Shown: positions 23,921 through 35,005, counted from the stretch's first letter. The stretch is DNA of 64,000 nucleotides from Sepiola atlantica (GCA_963556195.1 OY744547.1:4783988-4847987); one strand, 5' to 3'. Notes: generated by a model from the sequence alone, not told the origin. Translations and numbers: made by a program.

Positions 23921-24282
23921 CTATGTGTGTGGTCTTACTATGTGTGTGGTCTTACTATATGTGTGGTTTTACTATTTGTGTGGTCTTACTATGTGTGTGG
24001 TCTTACTAGGTGTGTGGTCTTACTATATGTGTGGTCTTACTATGTGTGTGGTCTTACTATGCGTGTGGTCTTACTATATGTGTTGTCTTACTATTTGTGT
24101 GGTCTTACTATGTGTGCGGTCTTACTATGTGTGTGGTTTTACTATGTGTGTGGTCTTACTATGTGTGTGGTCTTACTATGTGTGTGGTTTTACTATGTGT
24201 GTGGTCTTACTATTTGTGTGGTCTTACTATTTGTGTGGTCTTACTATGTGTGTGGTTTTACTATTTGTGTGGTCTTACTATA
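23921..24282. repeat. 17-bp tandem array (GTGTGGTCTTACTATGT)
   Basis: About 21 copies with period 17 (GGTCTTACT at 23931 and 23948). The unit is present from the end of the hammerhead element (CAGACTCTTACTATGTG), so the array probably grew by slippage there. Three open frames over it are artefacts of the repeat. Confidence 0.95.
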
Positions 24283-24639
24283 AAACTTGATTTGTTACCA
24301 TTAATATTAACAATGCGAATGTGTCGATGAGCACAACATAAAATACTGTTACACTTGGAATAACGAAATTTGCAGTCGTAGTTTATTCCTCTAGATCCGC
24401 TGTGTTCTCTCCAATGCTATGCATATCACCAGAATAAAGTCAAAAGAGAGTGGGCTTCTTTCTAACCACAGGAGGTGGTCATTTATTATGAGACGGCTAT
24501 ATTTTGTGCTAGGAACCGTGGAGACTTCTCGAGGACATCCCCAGTGGCCAACTTGGAAACCCTTTAACTGGAAATACAATCTTTATGACGATTATTGTGT
24601 TTGTATATTGCAACATTGGGCTCCGATAAACAAGCTGCT

Positions 24640-24950
24640 CCAGTGCCCCCCATCGACGCAAATACACTAGAACAACCCGCCAATCAGCTAGATCCCATTA
24701 ATTCACTGTGGAGGTCCCCAGATGCCAACAGCTTCTTTTCTCGTGCTGCCGACCTCTGAAACTCTCTCCCTGCTCCCTGTGTTCCCGACTATACTGATAT
24801 GACGAGGTTTAAAACTAATGTAAATAGACATCTCGCTACACAGCTCCCAACTTAGGATGACACCCAAAACCAACACTCTAATTCTCAGTAGCCCCTTACG
24901 TCTACAGTGGCGACCTGCCTTGTTTGGGGTGAAATATCTTTTTAAAAAAA
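24640..24950 (+). mobile_element. LINE 3' end (C-terminal RT remnant)
   Basis: Plus-strand translation gives FFSRAADL.NSLPAPCVPDYTD then FKTNVNRHLATQLPT, followed by the same CAGTAGCCCCTTACGTCTAC 3' box as at 18.2 kb (inverted there). One or two stops interrupt it. Confidence 0.65.
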
Positions 24951-25068
24951 GATTTTTTTCATACTTCAATTTTTAAAAGTTAAAAAAATTCTATATAATA
25001 CTAGCGTGATTACATCGCGTTGCCCATATACGAAAAATAGAAGAGTTAAACAGTGTAACATCTTTCTT

Positions 25069-25735
25069 TTAAAACCTCTCAATCTTTCTTTCTCTCTCTC
25101 TTTCTTTCTCTCTCTCTCTCTCTCTCTTTCTTTCTCTCTCTCTTTCTTTCTCTCTCTCTCTCTTTTCTTTCTCGCTCTCTCTTTCTTTCTCTCTCTCTTT
25201 CTTTCTCTCTCTCTTTCTTTCTCTTTCTCTCTCTATTTCTTTCTTTCTCTTTCTCTCTCTCTCTCTTTCTTTCTCTCTCTCTTTCTTTCTCTCTCTCTCT
25301 ATTTCTTTCTTTCTCTTTCTCTCTCTTTCTCTCTCTTTCTCTCTATCTTTCTCTCTCTTTCTCTCTATCTCTCTTTCTTTCTTTCTCTCTCCTTCCCTCT
25401 CTTTCTCTCTTTCTCTCTTTCTCTTTCTATCTTTCTCTCTTTCGTTCTCTCTCTCTCTATCTCTCTTTCTTTCTCTCTCCTTCTCTCTCTTACTCTCCCT
25501 CTCTCTTTCTTTCTCTCTCTCTCTTTGTCTATCGTCACCCACTTTTTACCCTTCCCCTCTTTATTTTCACCACCTTCCCCTTTATCTCTCTATTCCACCC
25601 CTTTCCTCTCTCTTCCCCCTTCTCTCTTCCCCCTCTCCTCTCTCTTCCCCCCTCTTCTCTCTCTTTCCCTCCTCTCTCTTCCCCCCTCCTCTATATTCCC
25701 CCCTCTCCTCTCTCTTCTCCCTCTTATGTTTGAGG
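25069..25735. repeat. Long (CT)n/(CTTT)n polypyrimidine tract
   Basis: About 660 bp almost without purines on the plus strand, from TCTC/TTTC mixtures into CCCCTC. A strand-asymmetric tract of this kind can form triplex DNA. The Leu/Ser and Arg/Glu/Lys open frames are artefacts. Confidence 0.95.
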
Positions 25736-26125
25736 TGAAATATCTTTTTAGAAAAACAAAAAACGCTATTAATAATTACATTTTGAATAAGAATTTATCT
25801 GATTGATATCTTGGGGGTGAATTTCCTTCTTTTTAGAGCAAGAAATTATTTCGTTTGTTTTCATCATTTCTTGAATCGGGGGAATTGTATTTATTTGAGT
25901 TGTAAATACTTCATGACAAATATTCTTGCAACACAATTCCAGCATCGCATCGTTGTAAAAGTGACTTCACCAGAAGGCAAATAATTATGTTTAAGGTGTT
26001 ATCACCTAACGAGATGATATTCAACTGAAGTACGAACTTGTCGAAATTCCCGGTTAGGTTTTAGTAATACGACTAAAATTAAAAGGATGTTGCTATATCG
26101 AGTGTTGTTTAACCTTTAACCATTT

Positions 26126-26126
26126 G

Positions 26127-26210
<84 letters not shown>
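26126..26210. repeat. (ATT)n microsatellite
   Basis: Pure ATT triplets. Confidence 0.95.
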
Positions 26211-26305
26211 GACCCGTATATAAATAGTTGATAGAGATAGAGAAAGAGAGATGAAGTTAGAAAAAGGTGAAATTTGTCTAAGTAGGATTGAAGTAATTCG
26301 TCACA

Positions 26306-26493
<188 letters not shown>

Positions 26494-26524
26494 GGTAATT
26501 ATGAAAATATATTTATGGCAATCA

Positions 26525-26572
26525 AGCTACACGGAGGCTCCCGCGTTTCATCCCCGGGGAAATCTTCAGGCT
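26525..26572 (-). ncRNA. Hammerhead ribozyme motif, GCTTAATTGCC family
   Basis: Minus strand: AGC - CTGAAGA - T TTCCCC/GGGGA T - GAAA - 7-bp stem III (ACGCGGG/CTCCGTGT region with G-U pairs, loop AGCC) - A17 - GCT. An outer stem GCA/TGC about 4 nt further out extends stem I. This is the best-preserved copy of the family. Confidence 0.72.
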
Positions 26573-26962
26573 AAAATGCATTGAGTTAGTTTTTCCGGGT
26601 ATTTTAATATACACGGCTAGCTAGTTAACCAATCAGATTATTTATTGTTCTTTTACCAATCGTTGGACTTCTCACGAACAACGTTCCGGTTAGTTTTACT
26701 TCCTATTACCTATTCTATTGTTCTGTTTTCTATAGAATGGCCTATATCCTGTTTCTTTGTTGTTTCAATATAATGGGTGACCTTATTTTAACACGTAGTT
26801 TCTTGTATTTACATTTTAGGTTTTAGTTTTTAAGTATTTTGGTTATAGTTTAGTTTGTTTTACTTATTTGTTTGTTTATTTATTTATTTATGTATTGTTC
26901 GCCTAAGGTAAATTTTATTCTGTGCGGGCAGCTGTTTGCTATCTCATTTCTACAGTTTAATA

Positions 26963-27022
<60 letters not shown>

Positions 27023-27172
27023 ATTATTATTATTATTATTATTTCAATCATCCACATAATGTTATCAGGAGATATAATCTTTTACGTATCGATATTCAGT
27101 ATTTACTTCAACAGTGCTCAATACGTGAGTAGAGCTAGGTGGTAAGTTATGAAAATATATTTATGACAATTA

Positions 27173-27221
27173 AGCTACGAAGAGGCGTCTGCGTTTCATC
27201 GCTGTAGGGACTCGTCAGGCT
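27173..27221 (-). ncRNA. Hammerhead-like motif, degenerate
   Basis: Minus strand AGC - CTGACGA - GTCC... - GAAA - ... GTA - GCT. Core and stem I are kept, but stem II does not pair well. The plus strand has instead a perfect 12-bp inverted repeat GTAGGGACTCGT / ACGAGTCCCTAC at 27204-27234. The surrounding 27130-27290 is an imperfect palindrome. Confidence 0.45.
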
Positions 27222-27445
27222 AACGAGTCCCTACATAAAATGCGAAAGCCTCTGTGTAGCTTAATTTTCATAAATATATATTTCATAACTTAGAAATTTA
27301 ATGAAATATTTATATCTAGTTCTTTTCGTTTTCCCATAACATCCGGGGACGTTCACGGGGAGTCAGACAGATACTCTATTTGTCCTAACTTTTCTGTGGG
27401 CATGATAGAACCTGGTAGTGCACATATCCTCTCCAGGCCATCGGA

Positions 27446-27545
27446 CAGCACCTGGTGTTCCCAAATGGTCACCCATTTAGTACTAGCCAGGCTCAACGTT
27501 GCTTATCTTCGGTGATCTAACGGGAACCGGTCTGTCAACGTGATT
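27446..27545 (-). repeat. 5S rRNA-derived sequence (SINE head or pseudogene)
   Basis: Minus strand reads ACCGGTTCCCGTTAGATCACC, then GAAGATAAGCAACGTTGAGCC, TGGCTAGTACTAAATGGGTGACC and GGGAACACCAGGTGCTG, clearly the 5S rRNA internal control region and 3' half with several substitutions. The first 5S bases before CACGTTGA are missing. The unrelated body downstream (to about 27320) suggests a 5S-headed SINE (SINE3-like). Not a functional 5S gene. Confidence 0.85.
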
Positions 27546-27555
27546 AAGCCGTGTC

Positions 27556-27765
27556 TATATATGTCTCCCAGGCTTTGCCTCCCCTCTTTGGGGAGGAGTA
27601 AGTTTATTGCTTACTGTCTGAGGCGCTCCTACCGGGGAATGCCGACGGGGCTGCCCAGGCAATTTTTAAACAACCAGAGTGCTCAAATTCTCGAGCGCTG
27701 GTTCTTTCTTACTTTCCCGACCTTGTGACAAATCTTGCCTTGTGGGAGGAAGATAAATAGAAGCC
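27556..27765 (+). mobile_element. Fragment of the U2-associated SINE-like repeat
   Basis: Shares CTCCCAGGCTTTGCCTCCCC, GGAGTAAGTTTATTGCTTACTG and CCGACGGGGCTGCCCAGGC with copies at 28810, 32573 and 39836. The middle holds an inserted AGAGTGCTCAAATTCTCGAG piece. Unrelated to any coding gene. Confidence 0.75.
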
Positions 27766-28286
27766 GTGTCTATATTTATACAATAATACATTATAAGAAA
27801 TAAATAAACGCTGTCTAAGATGTTATACTTACTCGCGCTATGTTCTGGCAGGAATATTTTTCCCTTTATATGTTGTGTTGGTGTCTGTTATTCAAATTAT
27901 TTTTTTTACTTTTATTTTTATTCGTTCATTGTCTATATATGAAATCTGTAAGTCTTTTCAAAGTTTTGTAAATATTGCAACATGTTATTATTAATATGGC
28001 ATCGCGGTGGCACCAGTCCATCTGTTGTGGTCAATAGTCTGAATGATATTTTTGTTAGGTATATTTCGTTGAATATGATAGTGTTTATGTCGAATATAAA
28101 CCAGTTTCCGTGAACGTCGCGTCGGCAGCGTTCGGGCATGTTACGTAGACACCCGAGATATGACGAGGCGAATGGTGGCAGACGATAACATCGAAACGTT
28201 GCTGTTTTATTTCAAGAAAGATAACAAATAACCAAAAAAAACGTGTCACTTCTTACGGAATTCCAAGCTTTACATTTAGTGTTTGT

Positions 28287-29056
28287 ATTGATTTACTCCT
28301 CTCCAGGAGTTAGGCACAGGGCCAGTTTTTATATATTAGTGTTTGTACACCTCCATCAATACTTGTCTGTTATTCCTTTTCTTTCTATCAACCGGCACAT
28401 GTAATAACATTTCTGACATTGTTCGGGGGGGCCAACAGCTTTCTTTTCTTGGAAGAAAGAAATGACTCCTTCGGGAGATTCGACACTACTATACTTCTCT
28501 TAGTAATTCATTTTTTGGGGGAGGGGGGGGGAGATTTAGCAGGAAATAAAACTTCACTAGCTTTGATTAATTGCTTCTGGCTTTGATCAATTTCAATAAT
28601 GGTTAGAAATTTTTGTTTGGTAACTGACAGCTGATTGGCTAATCGCAAGGCATCTCTCGGCTGTTTACGTAACATGCCCGAACGTTGCCGACGCGAACGT
28701 CACGGAGACTGGTTCATATTCGATATAAGTACCAATATATTAGATATTCTGTTTTGTTTTGTGTTGTTTTATGAAAAGGAGCTATTTTGATTTGATTTTC
28801 GGGCTTGATTAACGCCGGTCTATGGATCTGTCCTGTGCAGTTCTAGGAGGTCCACCCTCCCAGGCTTCGCCTCCCCTCTTTGGAGAGGAGTAAGTTTATT
28901 GCTTACTGCCTGAGGCGCCCCTACCGGGGAATGCCGACGCGGCTGTCCAGGCAATTTTCAAACCCCACTTTCCCGACCCGACCTTGGGTCACATCTTACT
29001 TGTGGGAGTAAGATAAAAACTGGCCTTGTGCCTAACTCCTGGAGAGGAGTAAATCA
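28287..29056. repeat. Large inverted-repeat structure with SINE-like body
   Basis: The outer box TATTGATTTACTCC...CCAGTTTTTAT at 28287-28332 is inverted at about 29012-29056. A second inverted pair, near 28098-28140 and 28672-28716, carries GTGAACGTCGCGTCGGCAGCG and its complement. The right part (28810-29056) is a plus-strand copy of the U2-associated repeat. Confidence 0.75.
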
Positions 29057-29448
29057 ATACTCTTACTAAAAGACAATGCATTTATCGAATAACTAAATGC
29101 ATAATGATTTGCTTATACGGTCGCTATACTCTCCGGTCTTCTGGTCTTCGGTATTTCTGTTATTTGCATTATGTAAATACTTTTGACTGTAATCATCATC
29201 GTGATTGTTATATTTACAATTTAATGACCGTTCTATTCTCCGGTCTTCCGAAATATGTGTAGTTGGTATTTAGACGATTCAGAATGTGATTATCGCAAAT
29301 TGTTTCCCCTTATCTTTCTGGTCTTCTGAGTATCGTTATTATTCAAGGTATTTACAGTTTCTGACTATCCTCCTCATCAGTGTGGCTATATTCCAGCGTT
29401 TCAGTATTTTTGTTATTTACATTTTGTAAAAATTTCGACTGTAATCAA

Positions 29449-29800
29449 GGAGAGTAGAAAGTGACTGATGGCTTTACTTTCGGCAGCCCCGTAACTCTCG
29501 CTTCCCTTATTTTGTCCTTTAGTCCTCACATTTCATGAGCGATGTTTCTGACAAAGGGGGACGAATTGCTGTTTTCTGGTGCAGAATCTATCCATCTGAC
29601 AAAGGAGAGTAGAAAGTGAATCTTGGGTTTACTTTCGGCAGGCTCGTAAGTCTAGTTTCCCTTATTTTGTCCTTTAGTCCTCACATTTCATGGGCGATGT
29701 TTCTGACAAAGGAGGAAGAATTGCTGTTTCCTGGGTCAGAGTACATCCATCTAACACTTATTGTTGGCTAGTCTTTGACCTTGAAGTAGTATTTTTGTTT
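29449..29800 (+). repeat. Tandem pair of an approx. 140-bp dispersed repeat
   Basis: GGAGAGTAGAAAGTGA starts at 29449 and 29604 and runs through TTACTTTCGGCAG, TTAGTCCTCACA and TTCTGACAAAGG in both. A third copy lies at 61110-61345. The last two continue into TTGGCTAGT...TGACCTTGAAGTAG. Function unknown. Confidence 0.8.
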
Positions 29801-30271
29801 AGCTCATTACATCGAGTGGCTTCATGCCTTGTCTGGAGTGATTTTCACCGTGATTGCTATATCTACAGTATCATGACCGCTCTACTCTCCGGTCTTCCGA
29901 AGTGGATGTTGTTGGTATTTAGACGATTCGGAATGTGATTTTCATCTTTGATGTTACACTAAAAAATTGTCAAGCTATATGTCTCTGGCCTTCTCAATAA
30001 TACTTTGTTATTGTTATTCAGCGTATTTACCGTGTTTGACTATCTTCCTCATCAGTGTGGCTATATTCCAGTGTTTCAGTGAGATGGTGTTGTAATTGAC
30101 AGTAGTTACATCATTCTAACTGTTATCCTCAGCCAAAAACACTCGATGAGCATATCAGTCCGAATCATGCAAATATTGCTGAGTTCTGTATCTCGAATCA
30201 ATAAGGTCACTCGGTAATAGAAAACTTGTACAAAGCCACCATCTGCCCATGCATGGAGTATTGTTGCAACA

Positions 30272-30276
<5 letters not shown>

Positions 30277-30350
<74 letters not shown>
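30277..30350. repeat. (TA)n microsatellite
   Basis: Pure TA tract. The 3' neighbour GAAGAAGAATGGAAAGGAAT recurs at 47598. Confidence 0.95.
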
Positions 30351-30353
<3 letters not shown>

Positions 30354-30825
30354 GAAGAATGGAAAGGAATTAGAGAAGCAAAAGCCAAATCATAATTCAA
30401 TTCAATTGCTCAGAGCAAGGTATATTCCGACAAAAAAGGCAATTTATTCAAGTTAAATTTTCCTTAAGCCAGGCTTTTCAAGATCAAAATCTTATCATCA
30501 GAGGAAGTCGCTGGGATAGATAAGTTGGCAAAGGCCAAGATTTAAAATTTGAAAAAATAAAATAAAAGTTGTAGGGGAAGAAACACAGGGCAAAATTCTG
30601 CCCGAATGCAAGCAAATGTCCGATTGCTAAAAAGTCCGGTGTCGAAAAGTCCAGCGGAGAGAATGAGATGTAGATATGTAGGTCGTTAAAAGGCCCGAAA
30701 GGTTGTGAGAGAGGATTCAAAGTAAAATTCCAAGAAGCCACAACTTCAGGTGCGGCGAAAATAGAAAATCCAAAGGGTAAAATGTCCAATAAGAGGTACG
30801 CTCGTGGATGCAAGCAGGCAGGCTC
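30351..30825 (-). mobile_element. Hammerhead-bearing element, copy A
   Basis: The segment 30351-30655 matches 47598-47885 closely (TAGAGAAGCAAAAG..CAAATCATAATTCAATTC, hammerhead, CTGGGATAGATAAGTTGGC, GGAAGAAACACAGGGCAAAA, then GATTGCTAAAAAGTCCGG). The copy here continues to about 30825, while the other is cut by (TA)n. Non-coding, element boundaries unresolved. Confidence 0.65.
30460..30506 (-). ncRNA. Hammerhead ribozyme motif, AAGATT-stem family
   Basis: Minus strand: TTCCT - CTGATGA - T AAGAT/ATCTT - GAAA - AGCCTGGCTTA - AGGAA. Stem II loop TTTG, stem III shortened but paired (AAGC/GCTT). Confidence 0.65.
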
Positions 30826-30886
30826 AGAAGAGAGTGAGGTGGAAAATATATATATATATATATGATTATTTTTGTGTATACACACA

Positions 30887-31098
30887 TGTACATAATCTGC
30901 GACACTGGCATGTCGATGTTATCGATCAACAGCTGTTAAAAGCTGGGATCTCATCGGACAGAATTATAATCTGATCTGTCCCTTTACTATTATTATTAGA
31001 AGGATCAGATCACTATTCTGTCCGATGAGATTTCAGTTTTTGAACAGCTTTTGATCGATAACATCGACATGCCAGTGTCGCAGATTATGTACATTCAT
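30887..31098. repeat. Palindrome with hammerhead-like motif on both arms
   Basis: Left arm CATAATCTGCGACACTGGC...ATCTCATCGGACAGAAT is inverted, with several mismatches, at about 31005-31098. The centre is ATTATTATTA. Plus strand 31017-31085: TCTGT - CCGATGA - long imperfect stem II - GATA - GTGTC - GCAGA, the GATA-variant family with the same U4C core change as the PLE hammerhead. The left arm has the mirror copy. Confidence 0.75.
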
Positions 31099-31215
31099 GT
31101 ATAAATAAAAATAATCATATATATAAATATTCTATTTGATATTGAGCACTCTCTATAATCACGGTTGAAAATATTTGGATTTTTATCCTGTGGATCATTA
31201 CCTTAACTGGATTAC
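31099..31215 (+). mobile_element. PLE-like end box after palindrome
   Basis: ATTGAGCACTCTCTATAAT, CACGGTTGAAAAT, GGATTTTTATCCTGTGGATC and CTGGATTAC follow the hammerhead arm in the same order as in the PLE and at 16.6 kb. Confidence 0.55.
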
Positions 31216-31301
31216 TTTGGTAGATCCTTTCAATAGTCCCAATCAGAATCTTACTTTCGGCGGGGGATTGGCCGATGAATCTGCTATAGTTTTGATTTGT
31301 G

Positions 31302-31337
31302 TCCCAAGTACTTTTATCCGGGTCCATCTTCAGGGGA
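31302..31337 (-). ncRNA. Deleted hammerhead-like motif
   Basis: Minus strand TCCC - CTGAAGA - TGGACCCGGATAAAAGTACTT - GGGA. Compared with 34534-34575 it lacks 8 nt covering the second strand of stem II and part of GAAA. Core half 1 and stem I survive. Confidence 0.45.
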
Positions 31338-31408
31338 ATGAGGATAGTCAGATACAGACCATGTGTTAGTATTATAGATGGTTTTGGCGCGAATTATGTA
31401 ATAAGTAC

Positions 31409-31411
<3 letters not shown>

Positions 31412-31489
<78 letters not shown>
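31412..31489. repeat. (TA)n microsatellite
   Basis: Pure TA tract. Confidence 0.95.
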
Positions 31490-31491
<2 letters not shown>

Positions 31492-31975
31492 AGCTGAATT
31501 ATTTCGACACTTGATTGGGGAAATTGTAGTTTGATCTGTACCATTGGAGAGCCATGCATATAACTGTCCTGTTTTTAAATCTCCGAAACAGTTACATGGT
31601 AAACAGCTGATGATCCCCGTGTTAATATTAGATGCTTACGTTAAGGTCTCCTGTTTTTGTTTCACTGTTAGATACTTAATCCCACTTTTTATTTTATTTA
31701 CTTACTATTATATATTTTATTTATTTATGAATTTTCCAACGAATGTTAAGTCTGCACTATTTTGGATTTAGTTAGTTTCTCTGGGAATTTAAACTGCATT
31801 TTCCTTTTTCTTTTCTTTTTTTTTATCTTTTTGTTTAAAATAACTCAAAGCTTCTATCGACTATATATATATATATATATATATAAAGATAAATGAAAGA
31901 AGAGGGATAAACATGTACGAAGGACAAATCTATTTCAACGCGAGGTGTACTCGGTAAAAACATGTGTATTATTCT

Positions 31976-32024
31976 TTCCTTAAGTCAAGGCTTTTCAAAG
32001 ATTAAAATCTTATAATCACAGGAA
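31976..32024 (-). ncRNA. Degenerate hammerhead-like motif, AAGATT-stem family
   Basis: Same family as 12427 with stem I TTCCT/AGGAA, stem II AAGATTTTAATCTT, GAAA and stem III kept, but the core reads CTGTGATTA. Probably dead. Confidence 0.5.
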
Positions 32025-32120
32025 TTACATAGATGGATAAGTTGGCAGTGGAAAAGCCAAAATTCAAAATTTGAATATAAATAAAGTAATGGGGAGTTTA
32101 AAATAACTCAAAGCTTCTTT

Positions 32121-32179
<59 letters not shown>

Positions 32180-32324
32180 TAGCAAAAACTACCATCCGCC
32201 GCAATTGATGAAGCTGTAGTATTCTTTACAGAAAAACACAGAAATAATTTTCATTTCACACTTTTGTAATACGGAGAAATATATATATATATAGTAAGTT
32301 ATGAAAATATATTTATGGCAATTA

Positions 32325-32366
32325 AGTGTTTCACCCCAGGGGGGGATCTTCAGGCTAAAGTGCATG
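32325..32366 (-). ncRNA. Degenerate hammerhead-like motif, GCTTAATTGCC family
   Basis: AGC - CTGAAGA - CCCC/GGGG stem II - GAAAC, then a deletion removes stem III and the cleavage triplet. The flank CACGGCTAGCTAGTTA is shared with 26620. Confidence 0.45.
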
Positions 32367-32572
32367 GAGTTATTTTTGCCGGGTGTTTTTATATACACGG
32401 CTAGCTAGTTACCCAATCAGATTATTTGTTGTTCTCTCAGCCAATCGTTGTGCTTCCTACCTAGCTCTACTTACGTATCGATCACATTTGAAGTAAACAC
32501 TTAAAATTTTGAGTGCGTAAAAAACATAAGTATTTCTCTCCCCAATTGACTAACAAATTATCTTATAGTATT

Positions 32573-32912
32573 GATTTACTCCTCTCCAGGAGTTAGGCAC
32601 AAGGCCAGTTTTTATCTTACTCCCACAAGTAAGATGTGACCTATGGTCGGGTCGGGAAAGTGGGGTTTAAAAATTGCCTGGGCAGCCTCGTCGGCATTCC
32701 CTAGTAAGGGCGCCTCAGACAGTAAGCAATAAACTTACTCCTCCCCAAAGAGGGGAGGCGAATGATGGGAGGGTGGACCTCCTAGAACTGCACAGGACAG
32801 AGCCATAAACCGATGTAAAATCAAGACCCGAAGGCCAAGACAACACCAGTATGGGGTGCAGTATCCATCGGAACAGATACTACACTTTGATCTTAGCCAA
32901 ACGGCCAAGGTA
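32573..32912 (-). mobile_element. U2 snRNA-headed SINE-like element
   Basis: The minus strand begins at about 32912 with a U2 5'-end match (32871-32910): GGCCGTTTGGCTAAGATCAAAGTGTAGTATCTGTTC, close to the conserved start of U2 snRNA. It continues into the body shared with 28810-29056, 27556 and 39836 and ends at the ACTCCTCTCCAGGAGTTAGG box. Only about 40 nt are U2-like and the Sm site is absent, so this is a U2-derived retroposon, not a snRNA gene. Confidence 0.8.
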
Positions 32913-33234
32913 GTGTCTTATAGTATATCTTTCTTGTTGTCTATTGGTCGGATTCCAGGGCCAGATTTATATAGTCTTGTAGAGTATCCAGCTAAGTGCT
33001 GTTACTACAGGCAACATCACTTGGAGTAGGTGCACCATGACTTGTATAAGCCAGTGTATAGCCATACCGAGGGGATCTTATTTGGGCTTCGAATACTATA
33101 TAATTTTAAATATTTGGTCAGGGTTTACTTGTAGGGGAAAGTATCCTCATGCTAGGTTGTTTTGAAAAGACTTTGTACAGAGAGACCTTAGACACTCGAG
33201 GATGGTTTCTAGTAGGCAATCAATTCTCTCATCT

Positions 33235-33287
<53 letters not shown>

Positions 33288-33402
33288 TCAGGTCTATATT
33301 ATATTCCAATAACCATGCACCTTATCAGGAACCCTCAAATGGGACAGATTTCAAAAGACATTGTGATGTTATAATAGACTAGATCTCTCTTCCTCCGCTC
33401 TG

Positions 33403-33478
<76 letters not shown>

Positions 33479-34484
33479 TCAGGTCTATATTATATTCCAA
33501 TAGCTATGTTTTTATCTTATTATTTTTATTTTTATTTTTTCACATTTCCAAAAAACATAACATGCGTGTGAGATATATTTCTACGGTCCGTTTCATTTGT
33601 CTTGTGCCAAACAACATTTTTATGTTAATGTCGTCTCTGCAACATTACAAAATCATCAGAAAAATTCACAAAGAGTAAAAAGTTATTCGATTAAAGTGTC
33701 TTGAAAAAAAAACTACACTATACAGTAGTTCATTTTGGGGTAAATATAGTTTTACCCAATGAGCTATGCCTTAAAGCTAATGGCAGTTGGCGATATATTT
33801 ACAAATAAGCCATACCTAGAAAGGGAGCTTCATATAGTCATCCAAATAAAGACTGTTTCGTTGTATCACAGCTTTTCAGTGCGGCTAGACCAGTTAGTGC
33901 CTCAAGCCGGGATTGAAACTCAACCGTCGAGCTGACAGTCGGCCCCCTACCCCTGCGCTGTCATACGACACTGACTGAGTGTAAGAGATATCTCAATGTA
34001 AACATTGTCAAATGCCGGGAGCTCGAATTAGTTTTACCCAATGAGCTATACAACTTATGTCTGTATATCTTTTCGTAGATCCTTTCCATTGTCCGAATCA
34101 GAATCTTTAATTGACATTTTAGTATATTATTGCTGGTATTAAAGTTAATTCTGTTAATTAAGGTTTATTTATGTATAGAGCTTCTAATATATGCGTTTCC
34201 GAAAACCCAGAAAAAATGTATACATAGGCTTGACTACCACAACTTTGTCGAGGAGATTGACGATGCATTTGTCGAATACTAGCGCCATAGCTCAACACCT
34301 AATGAACGACCATTCCTGCCCCCCGCTCGGAAAATACCAAAATCTTAGAATATAGTACTAACAAACAAAAACTCCATATATTAGAAGCCCTATATATAAA
34401 AACCAAAAAAATCGTAATTAACAGAATTAACTTTAATACCAGTAATACTATACTAAAATGTCTATAGTTCTAACTTATTGCCGC

Positions 34485-34670
34485 CCAAACCATCTATAAT
34501 ACTAACACGTGGTATGTATCTGATTCATCGCATTCCCTTGAAGATGGATCCGGATGGGTCTGAAAGTACTTGGGACACAAATGAAAACGTTAGCAGATGC
34601 ATCGGCCAATTCCCCTCCGGAATTAAGATGTTGATCCGGACAATGAAAAGGATATACGAAAACAATATCC
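34485..34670 (+). repeat. Dispersed repeat carrying a hammerhead-like motif
   Basis: Matches the minus strand of about 31190-31385 (CCATCTATAATACTAACAC, TTCCC.TGAAGATGGA, TTGGGACACAAAT, CATCGGCCAAT.CCC). Shared length about 180 bp with moderate divergence. Confidence 0.7.
34534..34575 (+). ncRNA. Hammerhead-like motif with C3 substituted
   Basis: TCCC - TTGAAGA - T GGATCC/GGGTCT - GAAA - GTACTT - GGGA. Stem I is 4 bp, stem II 6 bp with G-U pairs, stem III minimal. The core C3 is T here, while the 31302 copy has CTGAAGA but lost stem II, so the family consensus would be complete. Confidence 0.5.
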
Positions 34671-34724
34671 AGACATAAGTTGTCGGTTATATTTAACAAT
34701 ACTTGCCTTCAAGAAAAGATGCTG

Positions 34725-34782
<58 letters not shown>

Positions 34783-34786
<4 letters not shown>

Positions 34787-34911
34787 GTGGCCCAAAAGTA
34801 GGTTTACAGTTATCATTTAATATTTGAAGTTTTTTAACTAGGTTATTCGAAAAACTTTAAATAGGTTAAATATTTAGTTTAATAACTGTAAACCTACTTT
34901 TGGGCCACCCT
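34783..34911. mobile_element. Mariner-like MITE with terminal inverted repeats
   Basis: Inverted ends of about 28 bp, GTGGCCCAAAAGTAGGTTTA at 34787 and its complement ending at about 34909, separated by about 70 bp of AT-rich filler. A TA dinucleotide on each side fits Tc1/mariner target duplication. It sits inside a (TA)n tract, which obscures the exact TA. Confidence 0.8.
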
Positions 34912-34945
34912 ATATATATATATAAATGATAATTTATTTCATTTT

Positions 34946-35005
34946 GACTACAAAATTGATTTTGTTTCACGAGAGCAGTTTTTAGGAGCTCACGATCTTC
35001 AGGTC
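34946..35005 (-). ncRNA. Hammerhead ribozyme motif, PLE-like
   Basis: Minus strand: GAC - CTGAAGA - T CGTGAGC/GCTCTCG T stem II - GAAA - CAAAAT/ATTTTG stem III - GTA - GTC. The stem III sequence and U.U-bordered stem II closely resemble the PLE hammerhead (CAAAAC/GTTTTG), but with a canonical core. Confidence 0.68.

Noticed and set aside
25006..25806. 266-aa Ser/Leu/Phe-rich frame and its Arg/Glu/Lys-rich complement
   Set aside because: Translation of the CT/CTTT tract.
27446..27545. Functional 5S rRNA gene
   Set aside because: Missing 5' end, many substitutions, and joined to repeat bodies.
29365..29410. Minus-strand CTGATGAGGAGGATAGTC with GAAAC (also near 30035)
   Set aside because: Core words are present, but stem I does not pair and stem II has two base pairs.
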